DNA from: a virus
Virus record (IMG/VR): IMGVR_UViG_3300042465_003237
Span: 1-35,830 of that record
Direction: 5' to 3' (one strand)
Length of the DNA stretch: 35,830 nt
Shown here piece after piece: positions 1 through 6,997 of this stretch (positions are counted from its first letter, which is position 1; every line of letters begins with the position of its first letter). Made by a program: the position numbers and the translations under genes. The notes beneath the pieces were generated by a model. The model made no database searches and was not told the DNA's origin. It saw only the letters and a program-made list of their open reading frames with translations.

Positions 1-548
1 CAGGTGCAACTTTTGCTGATGTGTATCCAGCAGCTGCTTCTACTCAAGGTTTAACTCTGATCAATACAACTAGTTTTAGTGGAGTAACCAGCGTATCTTT
101 ACCAGCAAGTACTTTTACTACAACTTACGATAGATATTTAATTCAAGGCAACTTAAGTTGTGCTAATGCTGCAGTTACTGTCAATGGTAGATTGCGAACA
201 GCAGGAACAGATAATTCAGGAACAATCTATAATTATCAGTACATTTCAGCAGGTGGAGCTGGAACTGGCGCTGCGCGTGGGCTTAGTCAAAATATTATTG
301 CTGATATGGGTGGTTATTATGCCACCGCAAATAGAGATAACTCATATATCAATATTGAAATCCGAAAGCCTGCACAAACGGATTACACAACAGGTAAATA
401 TGACTACACTACTATTTCAGAGGGCGCTTTGAATTGGAGCTCTTATTTCTTTGGGACAACAGGAACTACCTCATTTGATTCTTTAAGTTTAATTGCAAGC
501 GCAGGAAATTTTTCAGGCACAATTTCTTGTTACGCATACAACCTTTAA
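1..548 (+). CDS. Tail fibre / receptor-binding protein, C-terminal part (5' truncated by window edge)
   Basis: The reading frame is open from base 3, so the gene begins before the window. The GTG at 21 is an internal Val codon, because the full homologue at 32495-33232 reads through the same place. About the first 126 bases are identical to 32685-32810, then the two diverge, yet both reach their stop at the same length (constant offset 32684). The conserved core has a Tyr-Asp-Arg-Tyr strand, an RLRTAGTDNSGTIYNY segment and a Thr/Ser/Gly-rich beta end typical of fibre tips. Sequence alone does not show the receptor. AAGGAG at its stop serves the next gene. The virion-tip role is inferred from position after tail genes in the homologous copy. 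Confidence 0.75.
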   Translation, partial: GATFADVYPAAASTQGLTLINTTSFSGVTSVSLPASTFTTTYDRYLIQGNLSCANAAVTVNGRLRTAGTDNSGTIYNYQYISAGGAGTGAARGLSQNIIADMGGYYATANRDNSYINIEIRKPAQTDYTTGKYDYTTISEGALNWSSYFFGTTGTTSFDSLSLIASAGNFSGTISCYAYNL

Positions 549-560
549 GGAGTAATGACA

Positions 561-782
561 ATGACTAAAACTGAAACAATTAAAATACAAGACGGAGACC
601 AAGTTATTGAATTAACTGGTGCTGACAAAGAAGCATTTTTGGCTGATAGAGAAGCATCATTAGAAGCCAAACGCCTACTTGAAGCCGAGTATGAGGCAAA
701 AAGAACTGCAAGAGCAAACGCAATAACCAAACTTGCTGAAATTGCTGGTTTAACAGAAGAAGAAATTAATTCCATTTTGTAA
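561..782 (+). CDS. Small fibre-partner protein (possible tail-fibre chaperone), copy A
   Basis: A 73-residue acidic, mostly helical protein. The start at 561 is preferred over the ATG at 555: AAGGAG at 547-552 lies 8 nt from 561 but only 2 nt from 555, and 561 aligns exactly with the start of the paralogue at 33245. A short N-terminal strand (IKIQDGDQVIEL) is followed by a charged helix and a C-terminal AITKL..GLTEEEINSIL motif. Three paralogues occur in the window (here, 33245 and reverse 33464), each directly behind a fibre C-terminal module. This pairing resembles tail-fibre assembly chaperones that travel with their fibre tip, such as phage Mu U. That role is inference from position. Confidence 0.7.
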   Translation: MTKTETIKIQDGDQVIELTGADKEAFLADREASLEAKRLLEAEYEAKRTARANAITKLAEIAGLTEEEINSIL

Positions 783-802
783 TATATAGTTTTGGCTATC
801 AG

Positions 803-825
803 TCCTGCGCTCAAACAACGCAGGA
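803..825 (+). promoter_or_regulatory. 7-bp inverted repeat over ribosome site, copy A
   Basis: TCCTGCG (803-809), 9-nt spacer, CGCAGGA (819-825). The right arm contains the AGGAG ribosome site of the secreted-protein gene, so an RNA hairpin could mask it. The same element occurs at 34161-34183. Copies A and B become alignable again exactly at its left arm, so it also marks the edge of the variable block and could be a recombination site. Confidence 0.55.
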
Positions 826-831
826 GACAAA

Positions 832-1299
832 ATGCGTTTCAAAATAACTGCAATAACAATCACTTGCGCACTAATCGCAACACCAGCAATCGCATTCACA
901 GAACCATACCCAGGAAGTTACCGCGAAACACGCGACATAACTTGCCCTGCACAATACCCAATCAAAACAGGTGAGGGTGTAATGGGTGGTGGGTACATAA
1001 CAACCTGCTGGACACAACAAGCCTGGAATCTACAAATGGCAGGTGGAGATGATTGGACAGCGTGGCTTAACGGCACATACACGCCAGCACCAACACCAAC
1101 ACCAACAATCACAATCACACCTGAACCAGTTGTAGTTGAGCGCGTAGTTTCTGGTGGCACACAAATTGTTGTGAAAGAAGTCGCAGCAGCACAACCTGAA
1201 TTATCAACTGCTAAAAGCATCAGAGCAGAAATAAAAAGGTTGAAAAAAGAAATAACAAAACTCACAAACAAATTAAACAAACTGAAGAAAGATAAGTAA
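832..1299 (+). CDS. Secreted coiled-coil protein, copy A
   Basis: This 155-residue protein has an N-terminal signal peptide (about residues 1-21, basic start, hydrophobic core, AIA cleavage-like site). Next comes a domain of about 55 residues with two Cys (TCPAQ and TTCW) that could form a disulfide, then a Thr-Pro linker (PAPTPTPT) and a Lys-rich C-terminal heptad coiled coil. It is likely exported and attached at the cell surface or wall. The family is not recognised. It lies between the fibre/partner genes and the recombinase, in both copies. Possible roles are superinfection exclusion or a lysis accessory such as a spanin-like factor; neither is shown by the sequence. Confidence 0.75.
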   Translation: MRFKITAITITCALIATPAIAFTEPYPGSYRETRDITCPAQYPIKTGEGVMGGGYITTCWTQQAWNLQMAGGDDWTAWLNGTYTPAPTPTPTITITPEPVVVERVVSGGTQIVVKEVAAAQPELSTAKSIRAEIKRLKKEITKLTNKLNKLKKDK

Positions 1300-1306
1300 A
1301 CAAATT

Positions 1307-2140
1307 ATGGAGCAAGAACAACCTTGGTTTACGATTCAAGAAATACTAAGTGTTTACGAAAAACGTTTTACTGTTTTGGGTCACAAAAGACAACTTTGGC
1401 TGACCGATAAACATTTAATAAATCGGATCAACAAGATTGCTCACCCACAATTTGCAACCACAGAGGATTTAGAAGCAGCAGTTATGCTTTCACCTGCGCA
1501 ATCCACACGCAAAGGCAATATCAACCGATACAAAATGATTTATCGTCATTTGATGTACTTAAAACTTATTCCTGAACGTGAATCACCAGCAGAGAAACTT
1601 CCAAAGTTACGAAAACCAAAATCAATGCCAAGACCTTTTACCCATACCGAGGTGGCTTTGATTATGACTGAAGCTAAAGAACCACAGAAGCATTGGTTTG
1701 TACTTTCGTGCTTCGCAGGGTTAAGGGCCGCAGAAATTTCTTTATGTTCTGGTTCTGACCTTGAAGAAGTCGGTGATAGTTATATGATCCGTATTCCCAA
1801 AGGCAAAGGTGACACTAACTTGGCTTTGCCAGCGCATCCTGTTGTTGTCGAAATGATTAAATCGTATAACACTCTTGGTAGGTTGTGGCCAACAATGAAA
1901 CCTCACTCATTATCTGTTGCCGCTTGTAAAGAATTAAAACGCTTAGGGATAAATAAAAAGTTGCATTCTGGTAGGCACTATTTTGCGACAAGTGCTTATT
2001 CTGTTTCAAATGGTGATATTTTGGCTGTGTCTAAACTTATGCGCCACGCTTCTCCTGCGACCACCGCGATTTACGCGGAGTTAGCTTCACCTGTTGCAAA
2101 AGCGGTTGTAAATGCAATGCAAACTCCAGGTATAGAATAA
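1307..2140 (+). CDS. int: Tyrosine recombinase / integrase, copy A
   Basis: This 277-residue protein has the catalytic set of tyrosine recombinases: Arg140 in FAGLRAAEI, Lys in the IPKGKGD hairpin (165/167), His220 and Arg223 in HSGRH, His247 in LMRHASP and nucleophile Tyr256 in AIYAE. Residues 1-110 form a helical core-binding region with no long arm-binding domain. The gene starts 7 nt after the secreted-protein stop and precedes the holin, so it lies in the late, fibre/lysis region. No adjacent repressor, excisionase or tRNA-like attP is seen. It may integrate the phage or rearrange the neighbouring fibre cassette. Copy B differs by only a handful of residues despite many silent changes, so both are under purifying selection. 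Confidence 0.9.
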   Translation: MEQEQPWFTIQEILSVYEKRFTVLGHKRQLWLTDKHLINRINKIAHPQFATTEDLEAAVMLSPAQSTRKGNINRYKMIYRHLMYLKLIPERESPAEKLPKLRKPKSMPRPFTHTEVALIMTEAKEPQKHWFVLSCFAGLRAAEISLCSGSDLEEVGDSYMIRIPKGKGDTNLALPAHPVVVEMIKSYNTLGRLWPTMKPHSLSVAACKELKRLGINKKLHSGRHYFATSAYSVSNGDILAVSKLMRHASPATTAIYAELASPVAKAVVNAMQTPGIE

Positions 2141-2144
2141 GAAC

Positions 2145-2177
2145 AAGAACCTGCGCAAATACCCTTGAAAGGTTCTT
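2145..2177 (+). promoter_or_regulatory. Hairpin covering holin ribosome site, copy A
   Basis: AAGAACCT (2145-2152) pairs with AGGTTCTT (2170-2177) around a 17-nt loop. It ends one base before the holin ATG at 2179, so the AAAGG ribosome site is partly inside the stem. The arms are conserved at 35515-35547 although the loop has changed. This suggests translational control of holin onset, which is inference. Confidence 0.55.
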
Positions 2178-2178
2178 T

Positions 2179-2430
2179 ATGAATTTGAAAGTTACAAAAG
2201 ACGTTATTTTAAGAAGCGTTGCTTTATTTTTAGTTACAGCTTTACCTGCCATTGGTGCAGGATCATTTATTGGAGTTGAACCTTTAAATTCTGCTGTTAT
2301 TGCAGGGGCGTTAGCCGTGAGTCGTATTGTGACAGATTTAGCCAAAGCATTTTTGGATGATGGAAAATTAACGCAAGAAGAAGTTGATGCCATATTCAAA
2401 AAGGCTAACAAAAAAGAAGAAACCAAATAA
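2179..2430 (+). CDS. Holin-like membrane protein, copy A
   Basis: This 83-residue protein has two hydrophobic stretches (about residues 10-30 and 36-60) and a charged, Lys-rich C-terminus with DGKLTQEEVDAIF, a form common in small phage holins of Gram-positive hosts. It directly precedes the M23 peptidase, with the TAA at 2428-2430 touching the ATG at 2431, giving a holin-endolysin pair. Holins permeabilise the membrane to release or trigger endolysin. Assignment rests on size, topology and position, not on a family signature. Confidence 0.7.
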   Translation: MNLKVTKDVILRSVALFLVTALPAIGAGSFIGVEPLNSAVIAGALAVSRIVTDLAKAFLDDGKLTQEEVDAIFKKANKKEETK

Positions 2431-2820
2431 ATGGGTTTACCAATTGCTAACGGAAAAATTACAACTGCCTATAAGAAAAAAGGCAAGATGTGGTCAAAGG
2501 GTTATCATACTGGAATAGATATGGCAGTCCCAGTTGGAACAAAAATTATTGCTGTTGCTGATGGCAAAATTGAACCTGCAAACTGGGGAAAAAGTTATGG
2601 AACTCAAGCAGTACAAAAAGTTGAGGGTGGATGGGTTATTTATGCTCATCTTTCAAAACTTGATGTCAAACCTAGTGACAAAGTAACCAAAGGCCAACAA
2701 ATCGGTTTAAGTGGCAATACTGGTAATTCATCTGGTCCACATTTGCATTTTGAAATGCGTGACAACATTAGATGGTCTGCTGGTAAAGACATTGATCCAA
2801 AAGGAATCTTGGAAGCCTAA
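2431..2820 (+). CDS. M23/LytM-type peptidoglycan endopeptidase (endolysin)
   Basis: The 129 residues form a single M23 catalytic domain. Zn ligands are visible as His26 and Asp30 (HTGID) and the His-x-His pair 104/106 in GPHLHFE, with His73 in YAHLS. M23 enzymes cut peptide cross-bridges of peptidoglycan. There is no signal peptide and no separate wall-binding domain, so export would rely on the holin just upstream. The start is coupled to the holin stop. In copy B of the repeat, sequence after the holin is unrelated to this gene, so the lytic enzyme appears to be an exchangeable slot. Confidence 0.88.
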   Translation: MGLPIANGKITTAYKKKGKMWSKGYHTGIDMAVPVGTKIIAVADGKIEPANWGKSYGTQAVQKVEGGWVIYAHLSKLDVKPSDKVTKGQQIGLSGNTGNSSGPHLHFEMRDNIRWSAGKDIDPKGILEA

Positions 2821-3861
2821 TTGAAAAAGCGCACAAAACTGCGCTTAACTTTGTTTGCCTCAATGCTTGTTGTTGTTTCGATTTCACCAAGTTTTGCTGA
2901 CGAACAAACCATTGAACTCTCACCGAGTGTTCCTTATGTTGATATTGCTATTGAGGCCACAGAGCCAACAACTTTAACTGTACAAACAACAAATGGGACA
3001 CCACAAACAAATCCTGGTTTTATTGATTCTTGGATTGAACTTTGGCAAGATACAACAAAACTTCGCGCTGATGATGATGGCGCTCACTCTGGCACAAATG
3101 TTTTGGCTTCAATAATTACAGCACCTATTGAAACAGGTTTTTATTTTATTCGTGCAACTTCTTTTGGTTGGATGGCAAGCAATCAAACACAATTTCCAAC
3201 AGGAACATATCTTTTAACTTGGTCTGGTGTTACAACCATTCCAACAGCCACGCCAACACCAACAACAACCCCACAGCCGACAGCAGAGCCGACTCCCACA
3301 AGTGAGCCAACTCCCACCGCAACACCCGAACCAACACCGACAGAAGTTTCACCTACACCAACCCCAACACAAGAACCAACGACAGAACCAACCCAAGAAC
3401 CAGCAGCGAATAACTCAAATAGCGAAGAGATTTCAGTTGTGGAATCTCCATTGCCAACACCAACACTAGACCTGACAAACTTAGAAGAGCAAGAACCAGA
3501 AATAGTTGAAGAAATAGTTGAACCAGAAACAATTGAAACTCCTATTGTTGAACCTGAGTTAAGTGTAGAGGAACTAGAAGAACAAATACAAGAACAAATT
3601 AACTTAGAATACATTGCTGAAAATACAATAGAATTAGAGCTACCAAATGCGCTTGAAGCAATACCTGGACTTGCTGAAGTTTTTGCGGCAACTGAAGCAA
3701 TCTTAAATGTTGGATCAGATATGACTCAAGAACAACGCGAGGAATCACAATCCGTTGTTGTTGGCGCAATTGTTGTTACACAAATTGCTTCTATGGCCTC
3801 TGCTGCATCCATTCAGGCTTCTAGTAAACGAAATGAAACAAAAAGGATTAAACGTAAATGA
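2821..3861 (+). CDS. Secreted, Pro/Thr-linker surface protein with PPC-like domain
   Basis: The gene starts at TTG 2821, touching the endolysin stop, with GGAAG about 6 nt upstream. A basic n-region and hydrophobic core ending near SFADE form a signal peptide. Residues of about 28-140 look like a beta-rich pre-peptidase C-terminal (PPC) type domain (SWIELW, DDDG, GFYFIRATS, GTYLLTW). Then follow a long Thr/Pro/Glu linker (about 141-200), an acidic stretch, and a hydrophobic segment near 315-335 with a basic tail (KRNETKRIKRK) that could anchor it in the membrane. It may be a host-surface protein made late in infection. The function is unknown. Confidence 0.75.
   Translation: MKKRTKLRLTLFASMLVVVSISPSFADEQTIELSPSVPYVDIAIEATEPTTLTVQTTNGTPQTNPGFIDSWIELWQDTTKLRADDDGAHSGTNVLASIITAPIETGFYFIRATSFGWMASNQTQFPTGTYLLTWSGVTTIPTATPTPTTTPQPTAEPTPTSEPTPTATPEPTPTEVSPTPTPTQEPTTEPTQEPAANNSNSEEISVVESPLPTPTLDLTNLEEQEPEIVEEIVEPETIETPIVEPELSVEELEEQIQEQINLEYIAENTIELELPNALEAIPGLAEVFAATEAILNVGSDMTQEQREESQSVVVGAIVVTQIASMASAASIQASSKRNETKRIKRK
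2827..2846 (+). terminator. Perfect 7-bp hairpin at start of surface-protein gene
   Basis: AAGCGCA, loop of 6, TGCGCTT, lying in the first codons of the gene that begins at 2821 and just after the endolysin stop. There is no U-tract. It could attenuate transcription or translation after the lysis genes, or be incidental to the basic signal-peptide start. Confidence 0.3.
3235..3415 (+). repeat. Low-complexity ACNCC/CCNAC tract encoding Thr-Pro linker
   Basis: Short irregular repeats coding TPTP, EPTP and QEPT units inside the surface protein. They have no regular spacer, so this is coding low complexity and not a CRISPR array. Confidence 0.7.
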
Positions 3862-4037
3862 TGAATTGGATTCGTAAATATGCTATTGCCATTACAGGTG
3901 ACACTTGGACTTATGTGGGTTTGCTTATTGCTTATTTCACTTTGGATGGGTCAGCAAAACAAGTGACTGGTTTTCTGATCATAGGTGGTTTTGTAATATG
4001 GTTGATAACATTACCCATAAGGGATACTGATGACTGA
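3858..4037 (+). CDS. Small two-helix membrane protein
   Basis: A 59-residue frame starts at tandem ATGATG (3858/3861) overlapping the previous TGA, and ends 8 nt inside the next gene. Two hydrophobic helices are visible (about residues 17-28 with YVGLLIAYFTL and 36-52 with FLIIGGFVIWLITL), separated by a short polar turn. Tight coupling on both sides supports translation. It may be an accessory holin subunit beside the protein at 4030. No family is recognised. Confidence 0.65.
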   Translation: MMNWIRKYAIAITGDTWTYVGLLIAYFTLDGSAKQVTGFLIIGGFVIWLITLPIRDTDD

Positions 4038-4296
4038 AGCAATTATTATGGGTGGCCAAATCGCAGGTGCTTTATCTGCCATTGGTGGGGTAGTGTTCAT
4101 TATTGCCAAATATGCAGTTGTCAGACCAATTCAAAACTATATTGATGGCCGTACCGAGCAAATTCAATTAACAAGCAATGGTGGGCATTCATTAACAGAT
4201 GTGGCCTTGGGCGTTGCCAGGGTTGAACGCAAACTTGAAACCATAGGTAAAAGGGTAAATACCCTAGAAAACACGCTTAAAATCCCTAAAATCTGA
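4030..4296 (+). CDS. Membrane-anchored coiled-coil protein, putative second holin (DUF2746-like)
   Basis: An 88-residue protein with one N-terminal transmembrane helix (about residues 8-30), a linker containing NGGHSLTDV, and a C-terminal helix with heptads (VERKLETIGKRVNTLEN). This topology and the N-G-G-x-S-L-x-D motif resemble actinophage holin-like membrane proteins of the DUF2746 type. It overlaps the small membrane gene before it by 8 nt, suggesting the two act together in lysis. Confidence 0.55.
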   Translation: MTEAIIMGGQIAGALSAIGGVVFIIAKYAVVRPIQNYIDGRTEQIQLTSNGGHSLTDVALGVARVERKLETIGKRVNTLENTLKIPKI

Positions 4297-4299
4297 GGT

Positions 4300-4329
4300 T
4301 TGTCAGACTACCCTTGTAATGTCTGTTAT
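4300..4329 (+). promoter_or_regulatory. Possible promoter
   Basis: TTGTCA at 4300-4305, 18-nt spacer, TGTTAT at 4324-4329, upstream of the strong ribosome site of the gene at 4351. It would start a transcript separating lysis genes from the following DNA-metabolism genes. The match is by eye only. Confidence 0.25.
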
Positions 4330-4350
4330 ACAGGCAATCGAGAGGACAAA

Positions 4351-4494
4351 ATGCCAAATATAACTGATCCCGAAATTTGGGACAAACTATCAATACAAGC
4401 CAAAACTAAATGGTTATCTTGGCAAGCGGATTTGGCTGAGGCCAGATGTACAACTTGCTACCATTACGTTTGTGTCTGCGGAGAGGACTTCTAA
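4351..4494 (+). CDS. Small Cys-rich protein (possible zinc binder)
   Basis: A 47-residue protein with a C-terminal CTTC...CVCGEDF cluster. The start at ATG 4351 has a canonical GAGGA ribosome site, in the same GAGGACAAA-ATG setting as the gene at 9699. The frame stays open back to TTG 4300 and would add a CNVC pair, which might complete a zinc site, but that start has no properly spaced ribosome site. It abuts the next gene (stop 4494, ATG 4495). Function unknown. Confidence 0.6.
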   Translation: MPNITDPEIWDKLSIQAKTKWLSWQADLAEARCTTCYHYVCVCGEDF

Positions 4495-5142
4495 ATGGGT
4501 TTTGATTTAAGTTCGTATGCCACAGTTCAAGAAAGAATTGCCGAATTTTGGTCTTTGTATCCTCAAGGCCGATTGGAAACAGAACTTGTCTTTCATTCCG
4601 AGACTTCTTACATTGTGAAAGCATCAGCATACAAAAATGCTACTGATCAGTTTCCTAGTGCCACAGATTATGCACAAGAAACAGTTGGTGCATCTATGAC
4701 TACAAAGAATTTTCCGCTGGAAACTTGCAGCACTTCTGCAATTGGTCGTTGCATTGCAACCCTTGGTCTTTCCACACGCAAAGGTGAGCCAAGACCATCA
4801 CGCGAAGAAATGGAACGTGTGGTTGCGAAAGACTCAAGACCAATAACTGTTGCAGATGGCCCTATGGGTCGTGCTAAAGCTACAGAAAAACAAATAGGTT
4901 TTGCAATCTCAATGCTGAAAGAAATCGCACAACGATTGGAGTTCAGCAACGAGGATGTAATGAAATGGGCGTGTGAGGAATACAAGTGCCAAACACTTGA
5001 AGATTTCTCTATGAAACAAATTTCACATTTTATTGCAGATTTGCAAAAGACAAAACAGCAAGGTGAATCTTCTGTGTTCTATAACTTGGTGAGAGCCAAA
5101 AAAGGTGCAGATTATGATCCTTGGCAAACGCCAAACAACTAA
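4495..5142 (+). CDS. Probable ssDNA-annealing recombination protein (ERF/Rad52-like)
   Basis: The 215-residue protein has an N-terminal half with the pattern SYIVKASAY...DYAQE...LETCSTSAIGRCIATLGL. The TSAIGR-x-IA motif after a Cys recurs in phage single-strand annealing proteins of the ERF/Rad52 group. The C-terminal half (from about residue 125, ATEKQIGFAISML) is a helical ATxKQ-type domain often appended to such proteins. It would anneal complementary single strands in phage recombination or replication. SSB and a resolvase-like nuclease are encoded in the same region. The family call is from motif memory and needs a profile search. Confidence 0.5.
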   Translation: MGFDLSSYATVQERIAEFWSLYPQGRLETELVFHSETSYIVKASAYKNATDQFPSATDYAQETVGASMTTKNFPLETCSTSAIGRCIATLGLSTRKGEPRPSREEMERVVAKDSRPITVADGPMGRAKATEKQIGFAISMLKEIAQRLEFSNEDVMKWACEEYKCQTLEDFSMKQISHFIADLQKTKQQGESSVFYNLVRAKKGADYDPWQTPNN

Positions 5143-5154
5143 CAAAGGAAACTA

Positions 5155-5520
5155 TTGCTAGAAGCTATCCTTGCTATGCTTGCGCCAACTTATGTTGAAC
5201 AAGAATCAAGAATGGAAATTTCAGTAGTTAGGCAGTACGTCAAATCTAAATACGATTCTCAGCAATGGGAATGTATTGATGAACTTTGGCAAAGAGAGTC
5301 ATCTTGGCAAACCAAACGTTATCCTTGGTTGGCTAAAAATTCTCGCAGTAGAGCTTATGGGATACCACAATCTTTACCAGCAGAAAAGATGGAAACTCAC
5401 GGATGGGATTATTTAACTAATCCCATAGTCCAGGTAAATTGGGGAATGGAATATATTTTGAAGCGATATAAAACACCTTGTGCCGCTTTAGAGTTCCATA
5501 ATCGGAAGAACTGGTACTAA
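5155..5520 (+). CDS. Transglycosylase-like peptidoglycan hydrolase
   Basis: The gene starts at TTG 5155 with AAAGGA upstream and encodes 121 residues. Residues of about 40-121 follow the lysozyme-like/SLT pattern seen in actinobacterial aggregation-promoting-factor type domains: LWQRESSW (likely catalytic Glu), a SRAYGIPQSLP loop, NPIVQVNWGMEYILKRY, and a C-terminal NWY. These enzymes cut the glycan strand. With the M23 peptidase it gives the phage two complementary wall-cutting activities. There is no signal peptide, so it acts either after holin triggering or from the virion. Confidence 0.75.
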   Translation: MLEAILAMLAPTYVEQESRMEISVVRQYVKSKYDSQQWECIDELWQRESSWQTKRYPWLAKNSRSRAYGIPQSLPAEKMETHGWDYLTNPIVQVNWGMEYILKRYKTPCAALEFHNRKNWY

Positions 5521-5522
5521 AG

Positions 5523-5642
5523 GTGAATCCTGCGCTCATCTTTCAAGGCGTTGTTTTAATTTTTCTTGGAATCGCAGGCTTTATTGTAGTTTTTTACAAC
5601 TTCAAACGCTATTGTGATTTATCTGAGAAAGAGGATAAATGA
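5523..5642 (+). CDS. Tiny single-pass membrane protein
   Basis: A 39-residue frame from GTG 5523 (AAAGG two bases upstream) to TGA 5640-5642, overlapping the next ATG (5639) by 4 nt. Residues of about 8-26 form one hydrophobic helix (VVLIFLGIAGFIVVF), then a basic/acidic tail. The overlap at its end and the spacing after 5520 argue that it is translated. Function unknown; it could be a holin-associated or antiholin-like peptide. Confidence 0.55.
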   Translation: MNPALIFQGVVLIFLGIAGFIVVFYNFKRYCDLSEKEDK

Positions 5643-6997
5643 AAGAAGTTCGACCTTATGGCACAGTTGAGAAACGTGCAAACAATCGTTACCGAGTAAG
5701 AATTGGTAAGAAGCACGGACACACAACTCTTGGCACTTTTGATTCCAAGATTGAGGCTGAGGAAGCCCTTAAAGCATTTATTAGAGAAGAACATATACAG
5801 GAAGAAAAATACAAAAACGTTCCAACGAATACAGCTACAAAACCTTACGCGGAGATTGGACCTGATGGCGGAGAACTTGCAACTGGGGTTTTAACAGAAG
5901 CAATCGGTGATGATTGGTCAATTGTTCTTAAATCTTTTGGTCTTGATCCTAATGTTTTTGAAGTGGTTGGTGACAAAGTTCGAATGTCAAAATGGCAGTC
6001 ATCAAAACGTTTGGATAATGGGGACAGAGATTTGATTTGGTTATATTCGTATAGAGCCACTTTTGCTCGCAAAATTACGCCAACCATAGATGACAGTGAC
6101 ATAAATCAAATTCGTGCCAACATTAGGGCTTTTAAGCCGTTTAAGGGCAATGCCACAAAAACGATTCAAGAGCCATCAACCTTTGTTTTCTTAGCTTCAG
6201 ATTGGCAGTTGGGTAAATCTGCTTCGGGTGGGCCAGATGCAACAATTAAACGTGTTCTTGATTCATTTGAAAAAACTGTTAAACGCATTGAAGAATTGCA
6301 AAAGACTGGTCGCAACATTGAGCAGATTGCTTTTGTAAATATGGGTGATCCTGTTGAGGGATGTTCTAACGAATTTTATCCAAGCCAACTTTTCAGTGTG
6401 CAACTAACTCAAAGAGAACAATTGTTGTTGGCTTTAGATTTGTGGACAACAGGTGTAACAATGTTTGCTGGCCTTGCACCGAAAATAAAATTTATTTCAA
6501 CCTTGTCCAATCACGGGGAATGGAACAGGCGCAACGGAAAAAGCCAAAGCACCGACAGCGATTCTGCTGATGGGTTTTTATCTGACACTTTGAAACGAAT
6601 TCTTGACGATAAAAAGATTGTTGATGAATGGGTTATTCCACACGATCAAATGTCTGTGACAAGTGATTTATCTGGGATGGAATGTGCCTTCACTCACGGA
6701 CACAAAATTTCTAGAAACGAATTTGAATGGTTACGCGGCCAATCTTTAAGACTGTTAAGAGACAATGGAAAAGAACCAAAAATTTGGTTTACGGGACACC
6801 GACACCACATAAAGATTGATGATTTTGGTGTATTCACGCGCTTTCAATGCCCAAGCCAAGAATCAGATGGTTTGAGCAGTAGCTCAGGTTCAAAATATTA
6901 CACAGATGCAAGCGGTAAATGGAGTTCCCCTGGTTCTATGACTTTGCTTGTTGGTAAACACGATTTGCGTGGCTGGTCAGACTTGGCTGTTTTATGA
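5639..6997 (+). CDS. Metallophosphoesterase with N-terminal AP2/arm-type DNA-binding domain
   Basis: A 452-residue protein. Residues of about 6-50 (GTVEKRANNRYRVRI ... LGTFDSKIEAEEA) look like the three-stranded AP2/integrase-arm DNA-binding fold. Residues of about 185-430 carry calcineurin-like metallophosphoesterase motifs in order: SDWQLGK, MGDPVEG, SNHGEW, THGH and GHRHH. Such enzymes include SbcD/Mre11 nucleases. The added DNA-binding fold suggests a DNA-directed nuclease or phosphatase. No partner SbcC-like ATPase is in the window. Start ATG 5639 overlaps the previous stop. The exact substrate is unknown. Confidence 0.75.
   Translation: MKEVRPYGTVEKRANNRYRVRIGKKHGHTTLGTFDSKIEAEEALKAFIREEHIQEEKYKNVPTNTATKPYAEIGPDGGELATGVLTEAIGDDWSIVLKSFGLDPNVFEVVGDKVRMSKWQSSKRLDNGDRDLIWLYSYRATFARKITPTIDDSDINQIRANIRAFKPFKGNATKTIQEPSTFVFLASDWQLGKSASGGPDATIKRVLDSFEKTVKRIEELQKTGRNIEQIAFVNMGDPVEGCSNEFYPSQLFSVQLTQREQLLLALDLWTTGVTMFAGLAPKIKFISTLSNHGEWNRRNGKSQSTDSDSADGFLSDTLKRILDDKKIVDEWVIPHDQMSVTSDLSGMECAFTHGHKISRNEFEWLRGQSLRLLRDNGKEPKIWFTGHRHHIKIDDFGVFTRFQCPSQESDGLSSSSGSKYYTDASGKWSSPGSMTLLVGKHDLRGWSDLAVL

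Larger units (their letters stand above)
1..2430 (+). repeat. Diverged repeat, copy A (fibre tip to holin)
   Basis: Genes of this block recur in the same order at 32685-35800. The fibre part aligns with offset 32684, the secreted protein starts with offset 33358, and recombinase and holin align with offset 33370. The last change reflects a 12-bp duplication in copy B. Differences in the recombinase are mainly at third codon positions. The copies differ by a net 674 bp between fibre and secreted protein, where copy B has an extra reverse-strand module. Homology ends at the holin stop codon. Confidence 0.9.

Noticed and set aside
1-548. Exact terminal redundancy of a linear phage genome
   Set aside because: The two ends are similar but not identical beyond the first 126 bases, so this is not a simple direct terminal repeat.
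918-1280. Minus-strand open frame over the secreted-protein gene
   Set aside because: It is antisense to a clear signal-peptide and coiled-coil protein; the same shadow appears in the second copy and follows its codons.
3235-3415. CRISPR-like repetition
   Set aside because: The repeats are short irregular Thr-Pro codons inside one reading frame with no unique spacers.
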